64,000 nucleotides of DNA, taken from assembly GCA_002964805.2 (NCBI GenBank), contig PUDQ02000123.1:1-64000 (forward strand). Reading direction: 5' to 3'. Below are positions 1 to 11,150 of this stretch, piece by piece (the first letter of the stretch is position 1; every line of letters begins with the position of its first letter). Below the pieces are notes generated by a model. The model ran no database searches. It was not told the origin of the DNA and saw nothing but the letters and a program-made list of their open reading frames with translations. The DNA comes from Trametes villosa (Eukaryota; Basidiomycota; Agaricomycetes; Polyporales; Polyporaceae). The translations under genes and the position numbers were made by a program.

Positions 1-164
1 TTGGCTCTACCGACACTGCAAGTCCCAGCAGCTGGAGGCTTGATCACCATCGAGCCCCGTCATCTCAGCCTCCCGGTTGTTACATCTCGCGATAGGAGTG
101 CATACGTGAGCACTCTCACTATTGTCACGTTCGGTCTACTGTTCACGGCGTAAGCCAGATCGCC

Positions 165-2714
165 ATGGCGTCGACCTCACCAACTACGCCGTCGTCTCCC
201 CTTACCCCGATCCCGGAGTCCCGCCAATCCCCTCAATCCTCGCGGGCACACTCCCCATCATCCGCTTCTCCACCTCCTGTCCAAACCCAAACCGCGCGCG
301 AGCTCTCTCCCTCAGAATTGGATGCTGCGGTATGCAAAGCATCTACCGTTACACGAGTGCCGCTAATCTCGTTCGTCAGATCACCACCTCGTTAAGAAGT
401 GAGCACATACCGCGGAGCGATTCGACGAAGAACCCCGACGATGTCAGCGGAGAAGCCGAGGCAGGTGCCACCCTGCGCCCAACTAGGCGTGGAAAGCGTT
501 AGTAACTAATCGTCACTCGAGGTTGCTGAAACTGACCGTCCTGCAGACGTACTCGGGAGTGTATCGGCATATGACGCCATCGTGGCTGCTCCCGGGTTCA
601 GCGGCACCTCCGTCTTCACGACCCCGAACCAAGACTGGGTCCCCGAGTTTGCCACAGCCCACGGCGAGATCACCACGTTCGCGGACGGCAAGTGGGGACG
701 GCACGAATACTCCAGGTGGCCGCAAGCGTACTCCCGAAACAGTTTCCACGTTGCCTGTATCCCGCGTTCCCCCCGCCTCGATGGAGACACGACGGGCCCC
801 TCTTCCGTTCTGTGGCGCACCCTGTCGGCCAGCGACTGGGAGACGGACGACTGTGGAGTGCCGGGGCTAGGCAAATTGAAGTCCGAGTTGCTGGAGGAGC
901 TCAGCAAAGAGGCATCGGCGACGATCCAGCGGATTGCAGGCTGTCGGCGCGATGTCAAGGAATGGAACACGGTCGGCAAGTTCCTGATCGTCTGTTTACG
1001 CCACTGTCTCGACCGCCTTCGCCTTCTTCCCGCCCGGCCAAGCGTCATCATCTCCCTCGCTGCGCACGTGCAACGTCTCTGCTTGGAGCTCTGCGGACTG
1101 GAGATGCTCCTGAACGAGGTGCTCTATCGGATAGAATGCTATTGCCGCTATGATCGCAAGGTACTCAACATCCTCGGCGCTCACACCCCCGACGGCAGCG
1201 TCGTCCAGATCTTGCATCGCGCCGGCATCCCCGTCTGGTTCCAGCGACCGCTTACCAAATCCCTCATCATCTACAAGGTGGTCTCGAAGACCGACATCCC
1301 TGTGGAGTTCTCCGGCGTACCTTCGTACCCGCGGCTCGTTCTCGCAAAGCGGGATATCGCTGGAGTGCTGAACACGGCGGGAGAATGGGCGCGGGCTATG
1401 AATGCGATGGTTCGGCGGCAGTTATGCGGGTCTCAGTTGCCGACGCTGGAGGCGGAGCACGCCGACGAGCCCCCCGGGAAGCGGGCTCGCCAAGACGTCA
1501 GCGCGGAGGCAGGGTGGAGTAGTTCGCTGGGCCCAGCCACGCCAATCTACGTGGTTCGCAACCCGGAGAGCGTTAGGGCACTGGGGCACGACCTGCCCGT
1601 GGCGGGAGCGCCGCGATCACAGTCCGACCCTTCGGGGAAGAAGGTCAGGCGGAGACCGAGGCACGCTCGTAAAAAGGCGGGCAACGTCACCGCGCCGACG
1701 GCGGCGTCGTCGGCGACGTCCACGTCGGTGGCTGGACCTTCTGGTGTGTCCGACCCTAGTCCAGCCGGTTTCAGCATGAACCCGTTCCGCCAATACTACG
1801 CGTCCACGACTGTCTCGATCTCCGACCTCTGGGCACAAGCTCTTTCCGATGTAGGCACCCTCCCGCAGCCCGCGCAGTCCGTCAAATACTTCTTTCCTCC
1901 CCCGTTTCTGATCGACAAGCTGGTGGGATACGAGACCAAACCCGAGAAGGTGGCACGCTACCTCCACCACCTCGTTACCATTCGTACCTTTTGCCGTCTC
2001 CGCCTTTTCGACCCCACCATCGCCGGCCGGCCCCTAACTGTCTCCGAATGGCGCGACGCGCTGTGGGGTGATTATGAGATCGACGACCACGACGACAACA
2101 ACATGGGCGGCCGTGCCAAGCTCCGGCGTGAGGTCAAGAACAACCTCCGCCAGCTCTTCGGACGTCTAGCGTCCCTGCCATCTTACGAGAGCGGCTCCGC
2201 CCCCCGACTTCACGACATTCCTGTGAGCCTCCACACGGCCGCGTCAGACCGGAGCGTTCAGTGCACGCTAGTTTGGGAGGCTCATGAAGCCAACTGGAGA
2301 TGCGAGCTGCTGGCCCTGGATGCGCTGATGGTAGGCTCGAGCGAGTTGCCCGAGCTGGAGCGATGGGATCGGGAGGCCCTAGTGTCAGAGGTGTGGGGTG
2401 AAGAATCGTCTGGCATCAACCTCGTACCATCGGCTGCCGAGTGCGCCCGGTCCCGGCACTGTTGGATTTCTGACCCTGTCGAGCTCTGGGAGCCGAACGT
2501 CCGCCGCCACTGCGCCTTCCTCCAAGTCCTAAGTCGGTGGCCCGGTTTTCCGCCTGCGCTGAAAAAGGCGCGCGTCGGGGACCCCAACTGCGACCCCGAT
2601 GTGTACAAGAACTGCCTTCTCGTCGCCATCCAGTTCTACGTCAAGACATTCACCGTCAAGTTCCACCGCCTTCCCACTCCGCCGGTGTTTGTCGATGCCC
2701 CGCAGACGTTCTGA
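165..2714 (+). CDS. Uncharacterised 805-aa protein, three exons
   Basis: Function unknown. Exons are 165-329, 380-464 and 547-2714; introns are 50 bp (GTATGC...TCAG) and 82 bp (GTGCCA...GCAG). The spliced frame is open from ATG 165 to TGA 2714. The junctions matter: the long frame is closed at TAA 507-509, and joining through 464/547 leads it smoothly into a Ser/Pro-rich N-terminus. The first about 50 residues are S/P/T-rich and disordered. A mostly helical, Cys-containing region follows (roughly residues 150-320), then a basic linker with KRAR and KKVRRRPRHARKK clusters that look like nuclear localisation signals, then a folded-looking C-terminal half rich in W, L and P. No signal peptide or membrane segment is visible. 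The bipartite basic linker suggests a nuclear protein; that is inference. The upstream 164 bp show no clear TATA box. I am confident this is a gene but not what it does. Confidence 0.75.
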
Positions 2715-2993
2715 TGCACTGCGGTGAGTTTTTTTCTTCGTGTTTCACCGTTACTCAGGGCTTATTAGCGTATCTTTGCGCCGCTCATCTCAGCTCGGGT
2801 ACCTGTAGCTAGTTCGTCGCCGCGAGAGACCATGTGATGTGCAGCTACTAGTAGCGGCATTTCCCGAATGGAGGCCGTCCCGCTTTTGTCAGTTGCGCGT
2901 AGCGCGGGCGTTGATTTGTCGGGGTCTCGTAGGTAGACATGTACATGCTCTCGGACTGCTCCCCGTTTTCTTGTCGCTCTCTCACTCTGTACT

Positions 2994-4947
2994 ATGGGTC
3001 GATCGAACTGGCGCCTGCAGGAAATCGAACTTCTAGAGGAGGTCGCTAAGAGCGCAAAGGGCCGCGGCTTTCTGCTGTCTGCGGCCAAGGGAGACAGTGG
3101 CTGGCATGTAGACGCTGCCGCCTTCTTCACGACGAGTTACGAAGCGCATCTCGGCAAAGACTGCTTCAATGAAGAGACCGACGCAGAGTTCGTTCTTCGG
3201 CAAGCAAGGCAGCCAAACGCGAAACTTGTCCGTTTCAAGGCGGAGACAGATGCAGAACGTCAGGCCAGGTGTGAAGGAATCCGAGCCGTGAGTGCTACTT
3301 GTCGTTCTCGACGCGTCGACCTGACGCCTTGTCGCACGCAGCGCATAGGAAGTTACCTGGCGAGGATCAGCCCGAAAAATGCCCGAAACGTATCGCGCGC
3401 CGCTGTCCCCGCCCCATCTCCCCTCGGCCTCTCGGCCTCCGCCCATCTCGGCGCCGTCGTGCCCAGCAAGGAGGGCGTCACGAGTGGTCTTCTCGAGTTC
3501 AAGAGAAGCGCCCATCCTGACAAGCCCGAAATGGTCACCACCGCTGACGGCAAGACGGACATCGCGGCATGGAACCGCCGGTGCAAGGAGGCTTACGACA
3601 ACTGCGAACAACGGGAGGACTTCGAGCAACGCGCGGTTCAAAGCAATGCGGAGCGACGAGAGTCGTCGGATGAAGCTACATCCCAGACAAGTCGCGAGAG
3701 GTGTGTATCTCCTCACGTCCTGTCTTTTGCGTCATTGACGCAGCAGGATAGGAAGGCTCAGACCCTTCCCCCATGGCTGACAACGGTATGCGACATGATT
3801 GAGGTCGAAGTCGGATGGATTGGATGGTTTCCCGTTGGCGGCCTCGACGAGAACGGAAACGTCAAGTGCATCTTGTAAGTCGTCGCATCTGCTGGATCAA
3901 CATCTATTAACGTGGTCGATGCAGCCCGAGCACCGGAAGTCTTAACGGGGTCACTTTCGAAGAGTGGTTGGCGAGCAAAATAGGATGGTCGGTCAACCGT
4001 CTGAGGCTCGCATTCGACAACTACATCCACGAGGTTTTCGATCGTGAGACGAGTTTTCGCTCCCTACCCATTACTGTATCGCTGATGTTCGCCTTAGCGG
4101 CCGAACACGTTCAAGACAGCTCAGCTCACTCAGCTGCCCCCAAGCACGAGTCTTCACCATCCGACACGGCACTCAACACGGGCTCCGTCGCAGACATATC
4201 GTCGTCGCCCGACCATTCGGAAAGTTCGACGTCGGCCTCAAAAGATGCGCTCGTTGGTGAGCCACCGGTCTCACCTGCAGCTACTCCGCGTTCGTCCTCG
4301 AGGGACGAACTGCGGTCGTCGCCAAGTCCTGGACTGCTTTCGTATGTCGTTGTTCACGCCGCCGAAGCTGTTCCTAACGCCATCTTCAGTCCACGAGGTG
4401 ACGAGACCTCGCCAGAGGTGCAGGTGTCCGCCCAGCACCTCGGCGGCGATGCCCCGGACGGCCTTGCATCTTTGAGGTATGTGCCTCGTTCTTCAAGAGG
4501 CTGATCGCTCTGATTGTATGTGTCAGCGCGCCTGCTAAGACTGGCAAGCGGGCTCCGCGTACGACTCGCAAGGTCGCTACACGGAGGAAACAACCGGCTG
4601 TGCGCAAGGCTCCGAACGTCGTCAGTGAACCTGCACGACAGGGTACGCCACAGCCCTCGGACAGCGCAGGACGCCCGCAGCGTGTCCGCCAGAAGACGGC
4701 ACGCGCCCAGAAGATCAGTCCGTGAGTATCCGTCGCTGCGTAACCAGTCTTACGCTTATCCCATGCCCCAAAAATTCGATTTTACAGCAGAAAATATGCC
4801 TCGAAGCGTCTACAGGATGCGGAGGACGCCGCACGGATCGCGAGCGGTTCTGCCTTGCCGGAGATCTCCACTTCCAAGAAGGGGGGAGCCAAACGCAAGG
4901 AGACGGGATCGGGGGATCAAGGCGAACCCAAGCGACGCCGTCGTTAG
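2994..4947 (+). CDS. Uncharacterised 561-aa protein with basic C-terminus, six exons
   Basis: Function unknown. Proposed exons: 2994-3287, 3342-3874, 3925-4341, 4390-4476, 4527-4721 and 4788-4947 (TAG). The five introns are 48-66 bp with GT..AG ends, and phases 0,2,2,2,2 keep one frame. A sixth very short intron near 3702-3743 is possible but not needed. The start MGRSNWRLQEIELLEEVAK resembles a short helical DNA-binding start, but I cannot assign SANT/Myb with confidence. The centre (about 180-235) holds a charged helix with AAWNRRCKEAYDNCEQ. A globular piece follows, with VGWIGWFPVGGLDENGNVKC joined across the third intron to FPSTGSLNGVTFEEWLASK. The tail is Ser/Pro-rich, then strongly basic (TTRKVATRRKQ; ends KRRRR), consistent with nuclear localisation. 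The same architecture (helix, WNR segment, GGxDxNG segment, tail) is, as I recall, common in agaricomycete unknown proteins. It lies 279 bp after the previous stop, on the same strand. Confidence 0.7.
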
Positions 4948-5358
4948 CTCGTCTCGTAGGGTAGAAATTTTCGGGCGGCTTGTAATGCGCTGAGATCCTG
5001 TTCTGGCGATGCCTGGTGCCCGGCAACGCGGAGGAATGAATCGAGCCTAGGATGTCAGATGTCATCTCCAGAAAACGATCTGCCGAACGCGTCTCAGCTC
5101 CAAGTGCGCTCATGACTCCCCGTTCCCGATCTGAAGGAGAGCACGGCCGAGGGATCACTGCGCGGCCGAATGACGGCACCCTCCTGAGGCAGCATAAAAG
5201 GGTTCCGCATGCTGCTTTGCTCTGCAGGCTGCACTCGACACCCGTCCTGCCGCCTACCTTCCGCCGCCTACTTCCACCGCCTACCTCCCGCCACCTACCT
5301 TTCGCCACCTACCTCCCACCGCCCCGTACCCGCCTTCCACCACCCGCCTTCCACCGCG
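4948..5358 (+). promoter_or_regulatory. Intergenic promoter region upstream of the 11-exon gene
   Basis: No gene is visible here. A TATA-like CATAAAAG lies at 5193-5200, about 160 bp before the ATG at 5359. From about 5250 to 5357 the + strand is almost purely pyrimidine, with short direct repeats of the CCGCCTACC/CCACCTACC type (about every 11-14 bases) running up to the start codon. CT-rich tracts just upstream of the start are common in filamentous fungal promoters; assignment to this gene is inference from position. Confidence 0.4.
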
Positions 5359-8321
5359 ATGACACCGTCTCCGATCCTCGTTGGGCGTAGGAGCGAATAC
5401 TCCCGTGCCCTCCGCCGGATCTGTCGGTTGGGTGCAGGATCCCGCCTTCCCTACGACCACTCCATCAGCAATACGGTTGCTTGTCGCAACTGTGGGGTTG
5501 TCGGTTGCTGGAACTCCTCTATCACCTACAAGCAGGGACATGCTGGAGAATGGCATCGCGCGGTGAGCTCCTCGCCTCTCGACCGCTCACACGCAGCTTA
5601 CCTTTGATTAGTGTGCCGCGTGCGACAAAGTCTACTATCCTATCCAGCCTGATGTCTCCGAGTTCCAGCTCGGGCTGATCGAAGCTCAACGACGCAAAGA
5701 TCAAGGACTTCCGCCCCTGCCTCGGGTGAGTATATCACGCAGAAACCAACGTAGAGGTTGACTGACACGAGGCGTTGCAGAGCGCGGAGCGTAGCGTGGA
5801 GCCCTGGGACGAGTCTATGGTATATATCGAAGGCAATCCGCATGCTGACTTGCTCACGTTCTCGTCCAGGAGTATTCGCCGACTCTTGGGGGGCGTTCTA
5901 TATCGTTGCCGCAACTGTCCCTGGAGAACTTCTCCCTGGAGAGCTTTTCCCCTGACCCGGAAGAAGCCGTATGTCTCCCATGTCCTGCAGGTAGCTAACG
6001 AGTGTTAATGACGTGATACAGGGGCCGTCTACAGCTGTTCCCAGAGGCAAGCGCAAGCGCTCTTCCGACGATGCGTGTGCGCAGGATGAGGCAGTGGCTC
6101 GTGTACTACAAGCGCAGTTTGACGAAGAGGTATGCTGTGTTAGGTCTAGAGGCGAGTAATTGACTAACCGCCAGAACATCAGGGGCAGCAGCTGATCGAA
6201 GAACGCACCCTGAACATACAGTCGGGTTCTGTGCAGCAATCTGCTGCAACTCCACGGAAGCCCCTCGCCGTCATAAACACCTCCATGGATGAAGTTCTCG
6301 CCCGTAACCTTCAAGAGCAAATCGACTCTGAGGTATGTCGTAATCTCGCTATCACAGTAGCGCTCTGCTGACCAATGCATAGGGCAAAAGATCTCGCAAA
6401 AGGCGCGCGGAGTTGATGCAGCGCGATGCGGTAAGGGCTGGCGGTTGTATGCAAAGGTGCCTCGCCTGACTCTCACGTTAGGCTGCGAAGATCACGCGGG
6501 AGGGCAAAAAGCTGCGCAGCTTGGCCGACCTCGGGGCGGTAAGTGTGCCGCTCCATGACCTAATTTGCACCTAACTGACTGTTCTTGTGATCAGGAACTT
6601 GCCTCGTGGAGTCATGATCCTTCAGCGGGGAAAGGAAAAACTCCGATGAAGGTTGATGCAATGTCGTTCGGGCCGCTGCTCGGCAGTTTTGAGCCCTCCA
6701 GTAGCGGCCACAGCAGCGGCGCCGGCGCGAGCAGTAGCCGCCTGCCCTCCTTCCCAGTGCGTTTAACGTCGCGCTAGCTTTCACATTTCTAATCGGCTCC
6801 TCTAGTCCTTTCTGAGCTCCGACAGCAGTGACGATGACGACCCCTTCGACATCGGGAAGGAGACGGACGACAAGCAGAACACGGAGAGCGACGAGCAAGA
6901 GAGCGACGAGCAGGGGAACGACGACAAGGAGAACGACGACAAGGAGAACGGGGAGCAGGAGGCCGGCGACAGGGCGGGCGACGACAAGGCGGGCGACGAC
7001 AAGGAGGGCGGCGGCCAGGAGGGCGGCGGCCAGGAGGGCGACGGCAAGGAGGGCGACGGCAAGGAGGGCGACGGCAAGGAGGGCGACGGCAAGGAGGGCG
7101 GCAAGCAGGGCGACGGCAAGGAGGGCGGCAAGGAGGGCGGCGGCGAGGAGGGCGACGGCGACGGCAAGGACAGCGGCGGCAATGAGGGCGGCGACACCTC
7201 GAAGAGAGGCAACGGCGAACCCGTCGCGGAGGATCCTCAGCCATCGTCCTCCCGTGCGTCCTCCGTACTCTCCTTCCACGACACTTCGCCCCCTCCTCCC
7301 AGCACACAACCGCGCAGTGACGCACCGCCCCCTCCTCCCAGCACACAACCGCGCAGCGGCACACCGCCCCCGCCTCCCAGCACACAACCGCGCAGCGGCG
7401 CACCGCCCCCTCCTCCCAGCACACAACCGCGCAGCGGCACACCGCCCCCGCCTCCCAGCACACAACCGCGCAGCGGCGCACCGTCGTCGCCCATCTCGAT
7501 CAGCTCATCCCCGGAGCCTCAGCCTAAGCCTTCCGCACCTGCGCGCCGCCGACCTTTGGCCACCATCAGCCTCAAACGTTCCGGCAAGCGCGTGGGCAAA
7601 CCTGGCAGGGAGATCAAGCGCGAAAGCCCGGAAAACCCCGCCGTATCCCTCGACGTTCCCCGACTCCCTAACGAGTCGGGTGCTCATGACGGTGGCACGC
7701 CACGCGACGTCCCGGGCCCGAGCGTCGCATCCTTGCCCCCTCCAGACGAAGCCGCCATCGTCGCGCGGGAGTGGAACGACGTGAGGCGCTTCGAACTGCT
7801 TGTCTCCGTCGAGGCGTCGCGAGCGGATAGGCCTCCGGGTTGGTTCCTGCGCTTTGTGATTTGGGACAAGGTGAGTTTCACATCTCCTTCTCAAATGTCT
7901 CTGTTGGCTGAACCATACACAGGAAGATGAAGCGCCTATCCAAAAGCTCATGTACCGCGACACGGACGGCCCAACCTCTGTCGGAGCATACTTCCCGGTT
8001 CGCCGCGTCTTCGAGGTGAACGGCGTCAACTCTTTCCAAATCTGGGATCGCGATGGGACTTGCTGGAAGCCGGTACGGCTTCACGACGAGCTCGTCGTCT
8101 CGAGAGATCGCTGCCACACCATCCTGATCCGGTTCACTTCCATTCGGAAGTGCTATCACTTCGAGGAGTTCCTCATTCAGGCAAACGGCGCCTGCCCCTC
8201 CCTCGAACCGATCCTCGAACTCTTTCGCGGTGCAGCATTCTCCGCGCCCATCCATCCCTCGTCGACGGCGCAGGCTGCACGGGGCGCAGCTGTCGCCAAG
8301 GGCAAGAAGCGCGCGCGGTGA
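5359..8321 (+). CDS. Uncharacterised 814-aa protein with Cys-rich N-terminus and long low-complexity centre, 11 exons
   Basis: Exons: 5359-5562, 5612-5725, 5781-5819, 5870-5968, 6022-6129, 6183-6332, 6383-6430, 6482-6538, 6595-6756, 6806-7870 and 7923-8321. Every exon but the last is a multiple of three, so all ten introns (about 40-60 bp) are phase 0. Exons 1-2 join to give CRNCGVVGC...HRACAACDKVYYP, a CxxC/CxxC pair that could bind one zinc; this is reminiscent of GRF- or ribbon-type fingers but not a clear match. Exons 3-9 are short, charged and partly basic (RGKRKR, GKRSRKRR), suggesting nuclear location. Exon 10 opens with an acidic DSSDDDD stretch, then a Gly/Glu/Lys/Asp repeat, five Pro-rich repeats and a basic segment. 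The last about 180 residues look folded (PPGWFLRFVIWDK; FQIWDRDGTCWKPVRL) and end in KGKKRAR. Function unknown. The start at 5359 is the first ATG after the pyrimidine tract and opens directly into the Cys-rich exon. Confidence 0.75.
6986..7190 (+). repeat. Degenerate GGCGACGGCAAGGAG coding repeat
   Basis: Inside exon 10 of the 11-exon gene. The unit encodes variants of G-D-G-K-E and G-G-G-Q-E, repeated about ten to fifteen times with imperfect spacing. It yields a highly charged, glycine-rich, probably disordered segment. Edges are approximate. The minus strand of the same stretch is open in two frames, giving leucine/proline-rich shadow ORFs that are not genes. Confidence 0.7.
7286..7480 (+). 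repeat. Five tandem 39-bp repeats encoding a Pro-rich 13-mer
   Basis: Five units of 39 bp in frame in exon 10, encoding (S/P)PPPPSTQPRS(G/D)(A/T). Units differ only at a few positions (CCT/CCG, GCA/ACA; the first has GAC for GGC). The multiple-of-three length preserves the frame. This is a likely copy-number variable minisatellite. Confidence 0.85.
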
Positions 8322-8994
8322 ACACTCGCACGCCCGATCAGGATCTTAGTTCGATGACGCTTCTCGGCGGCTATGGTTACCACTGTTCTGTGCCTCTCGA
8401 TTGAGTTTGTCCTCGCCCCCTCCTACTTGTTTCTGGTTTTCCCCTTCGTCTCGACTAGTGTTCCATATTTGTTCTGGTTCTTTCTCTCCCCGTGCGCCCT
8501 GGCGTCCACTCTCCCCGTGCGCCGAGCATCCTCCCCACAGCGCCATACCCCTAATTACGTGTTTTCTTACGCTGCTCCGCAGCCGTTTCCGCGGGGATCG
8601 GATCGGTAACGTACAACCTCTGCCTCTCGATCAGGCCCCCCAAGGTACCACGATCGATCGGCGGACAGTCGATCGTGAACATCCAGTGCCCGGTAGTTCA
8701 TCGTTCTTACCATATATATACTCTCTGGTCAACATGCACACACCGAGAAGTCGTACTGACCGTCATCGACGCCCAGGCCGCTGTCGTCTCGTGAATAGGA
8801 TGTCCTCTGCGGTCCACGCGCTTAGGGTTGACAGGGGGGTTCTCACACGGCGGCTTCCAGGCGCGGAAGCGGTGTTTGTACCACGCTTGTGGGGCGGGCG
8901 TCGATCCAAAAAGTCCTAGCTCTCGCCAAAGGTGCTGGACGGAGCCTCGCGCATCACAGTTTTTGGAAGTACGGGCGATGCCGAACACCGCGTG
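8322..8994 (+). promoter_or_regulatory. Intergenic region with TATA-like sequence upstream of the Pro-rich gene
   Basis: Nothing coding is convincing here. The first half is pyrimidine-rich. CATATATATA at 8711-8720 is a TATA-like sequence about 275 bp before the ATG proposed at 8995. An ATG at 8733 could begin an upstream exon, but no splice path joins it cleanly to the next gene. Confidence 0.3.
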
Positions 8995-10038
8995 ATGGAT
9001 GTCTTTCGCATGGTGAGAGCTGTTCATCACCATTCAATCGCTTACTGCACAGACTTAAAAGCTTTCGTGCGCGCCGCGCCCGTAGACAGCGTTCTTCCCC
9101 CGTTCGTTCACCGCGTCCGGACTGCCGCCTCCCACCACAAAATGCCCCCGCCACTCCACACGGTCCTTTGTCGTCATCTGTTCTGGGGCGGACCCGGACA
9201 CGCCGACACGCTCATCCCCCGATTCGAACCAGACTTCCCTATCGGTCTTGGCGACAATGTGTTCCTGTACGCGAACGACACTGTCTACGACAGCTGGAAC
9301 CATTCAGTGAGCATCGTCAAGGCCCGGGTCCTCGACTCGCACAGAGCCGCTTTCGTCGCCCACCGCCACACGACCTCACGTGCGGACGAGCCACCGTGGT
9401 TCTTCCTCGTCGTCCACCGCGACAACGCCCGCATCGGATGTTGGACGTATCTCAAGTACGTGGCGCGCCGGACGAAGAAGTTGCTCGGCAAGGCTGTCTG
9501 TGGTCATGTCGCATCCGAGGACATACATCTCCCCGCCGAGACCGCTCAGCCACCCCCGCCCCCGCCCCCGCCCAGCATCCCGCCCTTCCCGCCGTCGGAT
9601 ACGAGCTCCGTGTTCTCGGACACGAGCTCCGAGCGGTCGGACACGACCTTCACACCGGACACATACTCCGTGTGTTCGTGCACCAGCACCGAGAAGCTCC
9701 CCGTCGTCAGCGGCGGGAGCGCCTGCGCGAGCGCCGAGCGGACCCGTTCAGATCTCGAGCGGACCCGCACGAGCATTGATCTGACCTGCGCGAGCACCGA
9801 GACGCCGCGCACGATCGTCGGGCGCTCCGCCCTGCCCCGCGACCTCCCTCTGGCCGTTTTCGACCGCTTCCTCTTCCACTTGGAGACGGTTGAATCCGGG
9901 GTTACCATGCTCAGACCCGTCACCATCACCGAGGCCTTCAGGGTCTACTTCGCCGCGGCCGAGGAGATAGAGAGGGAGGCATGGGAGCAGGCGGCCCGGG
10001 AGGATGGTGAGGGTGAACACGAGGCCGACGAAGAGTGA
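8995..10038 (+). CDS. Uncharacterised protein of about 347 aa with octaproline tract, intronless
   Basis: Function unknown. The frame opens a little upstream (8932) without an ATG; the first in-frame ATG is 8995 (MDVFRMVRAVHH). The N-terminal half looks globular: LCRHLFWGGPG, FLYANDTVYDSWNHSVSIV and PPWFFLVVHRDNARIGCWTYLK. A run of eight prolines follows, then an S/T/D-rich disordered stretch with repeated SDTSS and AS(A/T)E motifs, and a final helical segment (DLPLAVFDRFLFHLETVE...EEIEREAWEQAAREDGE) with an acidic tail. A GTGAGA...CACAG pair at 9013-9052 looks like an intron, but removing it puts a stop right after the junction, so I left it in. The segment ADEPPWFFLVV weakly recalls ADRPPGWFLRFV near the end of the previous gene, so the two may be very distant relatives. 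Confidence 0.6.
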   Translation: MDVFRMVRAVHHHSIAYCTDLKAFVRAAPVDSVLPPFVHRVRTAASHHKMPPPLHTVLCRHLFWGGPGHADTLIPRFEPDFPIGLGDNVFLYANDTVYDSWNHSVSIVKARVLDSHRAAFVAHRHTTSRADEPPWFFLVVHRDNARIGCWTYLKYVARRTKKLLGKAVCGHVASEDIHLPAETAQPPPPPPPPSIPPFPPSDTSSVFSDTSSERSDTTFTPDTYSVCSCTSTEKLPVVSGGSACASAERTRSDLERTRTSIDLTCASTETPRTIVGRSALPRDLPLAVFDRFLFHLETVESGVTMLRPVTITEAFRVYFAAAEEIEREAWEQAAREDGEGEHEADEE

Positions 10039-10589
10039 AGTAAGACGGCGGTCAGGGCATGGACTGTTTGTTTGTTTCGATTCTAAGTACTACCGTTTCC
10101 TGTCTTCCTGCCCCGGCTCGTGAAGGGCGTCCTATCATTACTATACCCTCCTTCAAAGCAGCTCGCCTAGTATCTCGAAGTGTAGATAGCCTCGATTGTC
10201 ACTGTGACCTGTGGCATGCCCGCGACGGACCCAGTCTGTGATACGCTTCTTTGTTGATACGGTATCTTGGTTGCCATCCCGTACGTTCCCCGCTTGCCAT
10301 ATTCCCCGAAGGGATGGACGACTGTACAGCAACTCGCCGTGCGTTCCGGCGAGAGAATGCAACACCTCGTGTGGTAGGTATGTCTTCAACCGCCGGGGCG
10401 GGGTCTTTGACCGTGAGTTACCCGGGAAAAGCTCACCGTTCTGAGTGCGACAGATTGCGTAAGCAAGGGGAACGTCAGCAGGGACGGCCAAGGTACCGTT
10501 CGCAAACCCACAGCGGCGCGGCAGGCGTAACCGAACGAACTGGTCGTGACGGTGAATCTTGTTTCCTGAAGAGAGACTCGAATTCCAGT
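10039..10589. other. Intergenic, no gene seen
   Basis: About 550 bp after the Pro-rich gene. Short ORFs occur on both strands, but none shows recognisable motifs or a splice path. I see no repeat structure. Confidence 0.4.
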
Positions 10590-11052
10590 ATGAGCCTCGG
10601 AGGTGGAATGCAGAAGATGCGGACGATACGGTGGCTCTTGACGAGCGAGGATGTCATCGATTACCGTGCACACGAGGTACGTCATATACCCCTACGTATG
10701 TGCCGTGCGTGATCTCATTGCATGCTTAGGAAACGGTCGATGATGCATAGAACCGCGAGTGGACTTGGATAAGCCAGTCGGTGAGGATCCCGCGCGTCTT
10801 CGTTTCCTATCTGCGCGCGTCGTCTCGCTCGCGAAGTTCCAGCTTGTTCGTATCACGCGCACGTTCATTGCGGCGAAGGTCAAGGAGATCGTCGCGCCTT
10901 CGGCAAGGAGCATCCTGTACTGCGTGGGCTCATACCACGAGCAGCAGGTTCTCCAGGCCGGGCGCTACCTCCCCAAGATCATCGAATGGAAGCTGAACTA
11001 CCCGAACCCTCTCCCCTTCCTTCGCCACATCAGCAAAGCGGACGACTCATAG
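10590..11052 (+). CDS. Possible small spliced gene or gene fragment
   Basis: Weakly supported. ATG 10590 opens a 29-codon stretch (MSLGGGMQKMRTIRWLLTS...) ending at a good donor GTACGT at 10677. The 3' part is an open frame to 11052 with a protein-like composition (VRITRTFIAAKVKEIV; YCVGSYHEQQVLQAG; KADDS). The join between them is unclear: an acceptor TAG at 10729 leads quickly to a stop, while one at 10750 followed by a second short intron (donor near 10780, acceptor TTCCAG) restores the frame. No family is recognised; it may be a fragment. Confidence 0.3.
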
Positions 11053-11150
11053 CTGAGCCGACGTCCTTGCTTGCCGCTGCCTCCGTCTGGCTTCCTCCTT
11101 TGATCCTAGGGTACTCGGATTAGGTACGATTTTCGCTCCATCGAGTCACT

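Noticed and set aside
7286..7480. Regular 39-bp repeats as a CRISPR-like array
   Set aside because: The units are contiguous without spacers, in frame within an exon, in a eukaryotic genome.
7237..7494. Minus-strand ORFs rich in Cys/Trp/Gly over the Pro-rich repeats
   Set aside because: Pure shadow of the 39-bp repeats of the 11-exon gene; the + strand frame fits splicing and continues on both sides.
9013..9052. Possible 40-bp intron in the Pro-rich gene
   Set aside because: Splicing would put a TAA directly after the junction; the unspliced frame is open.
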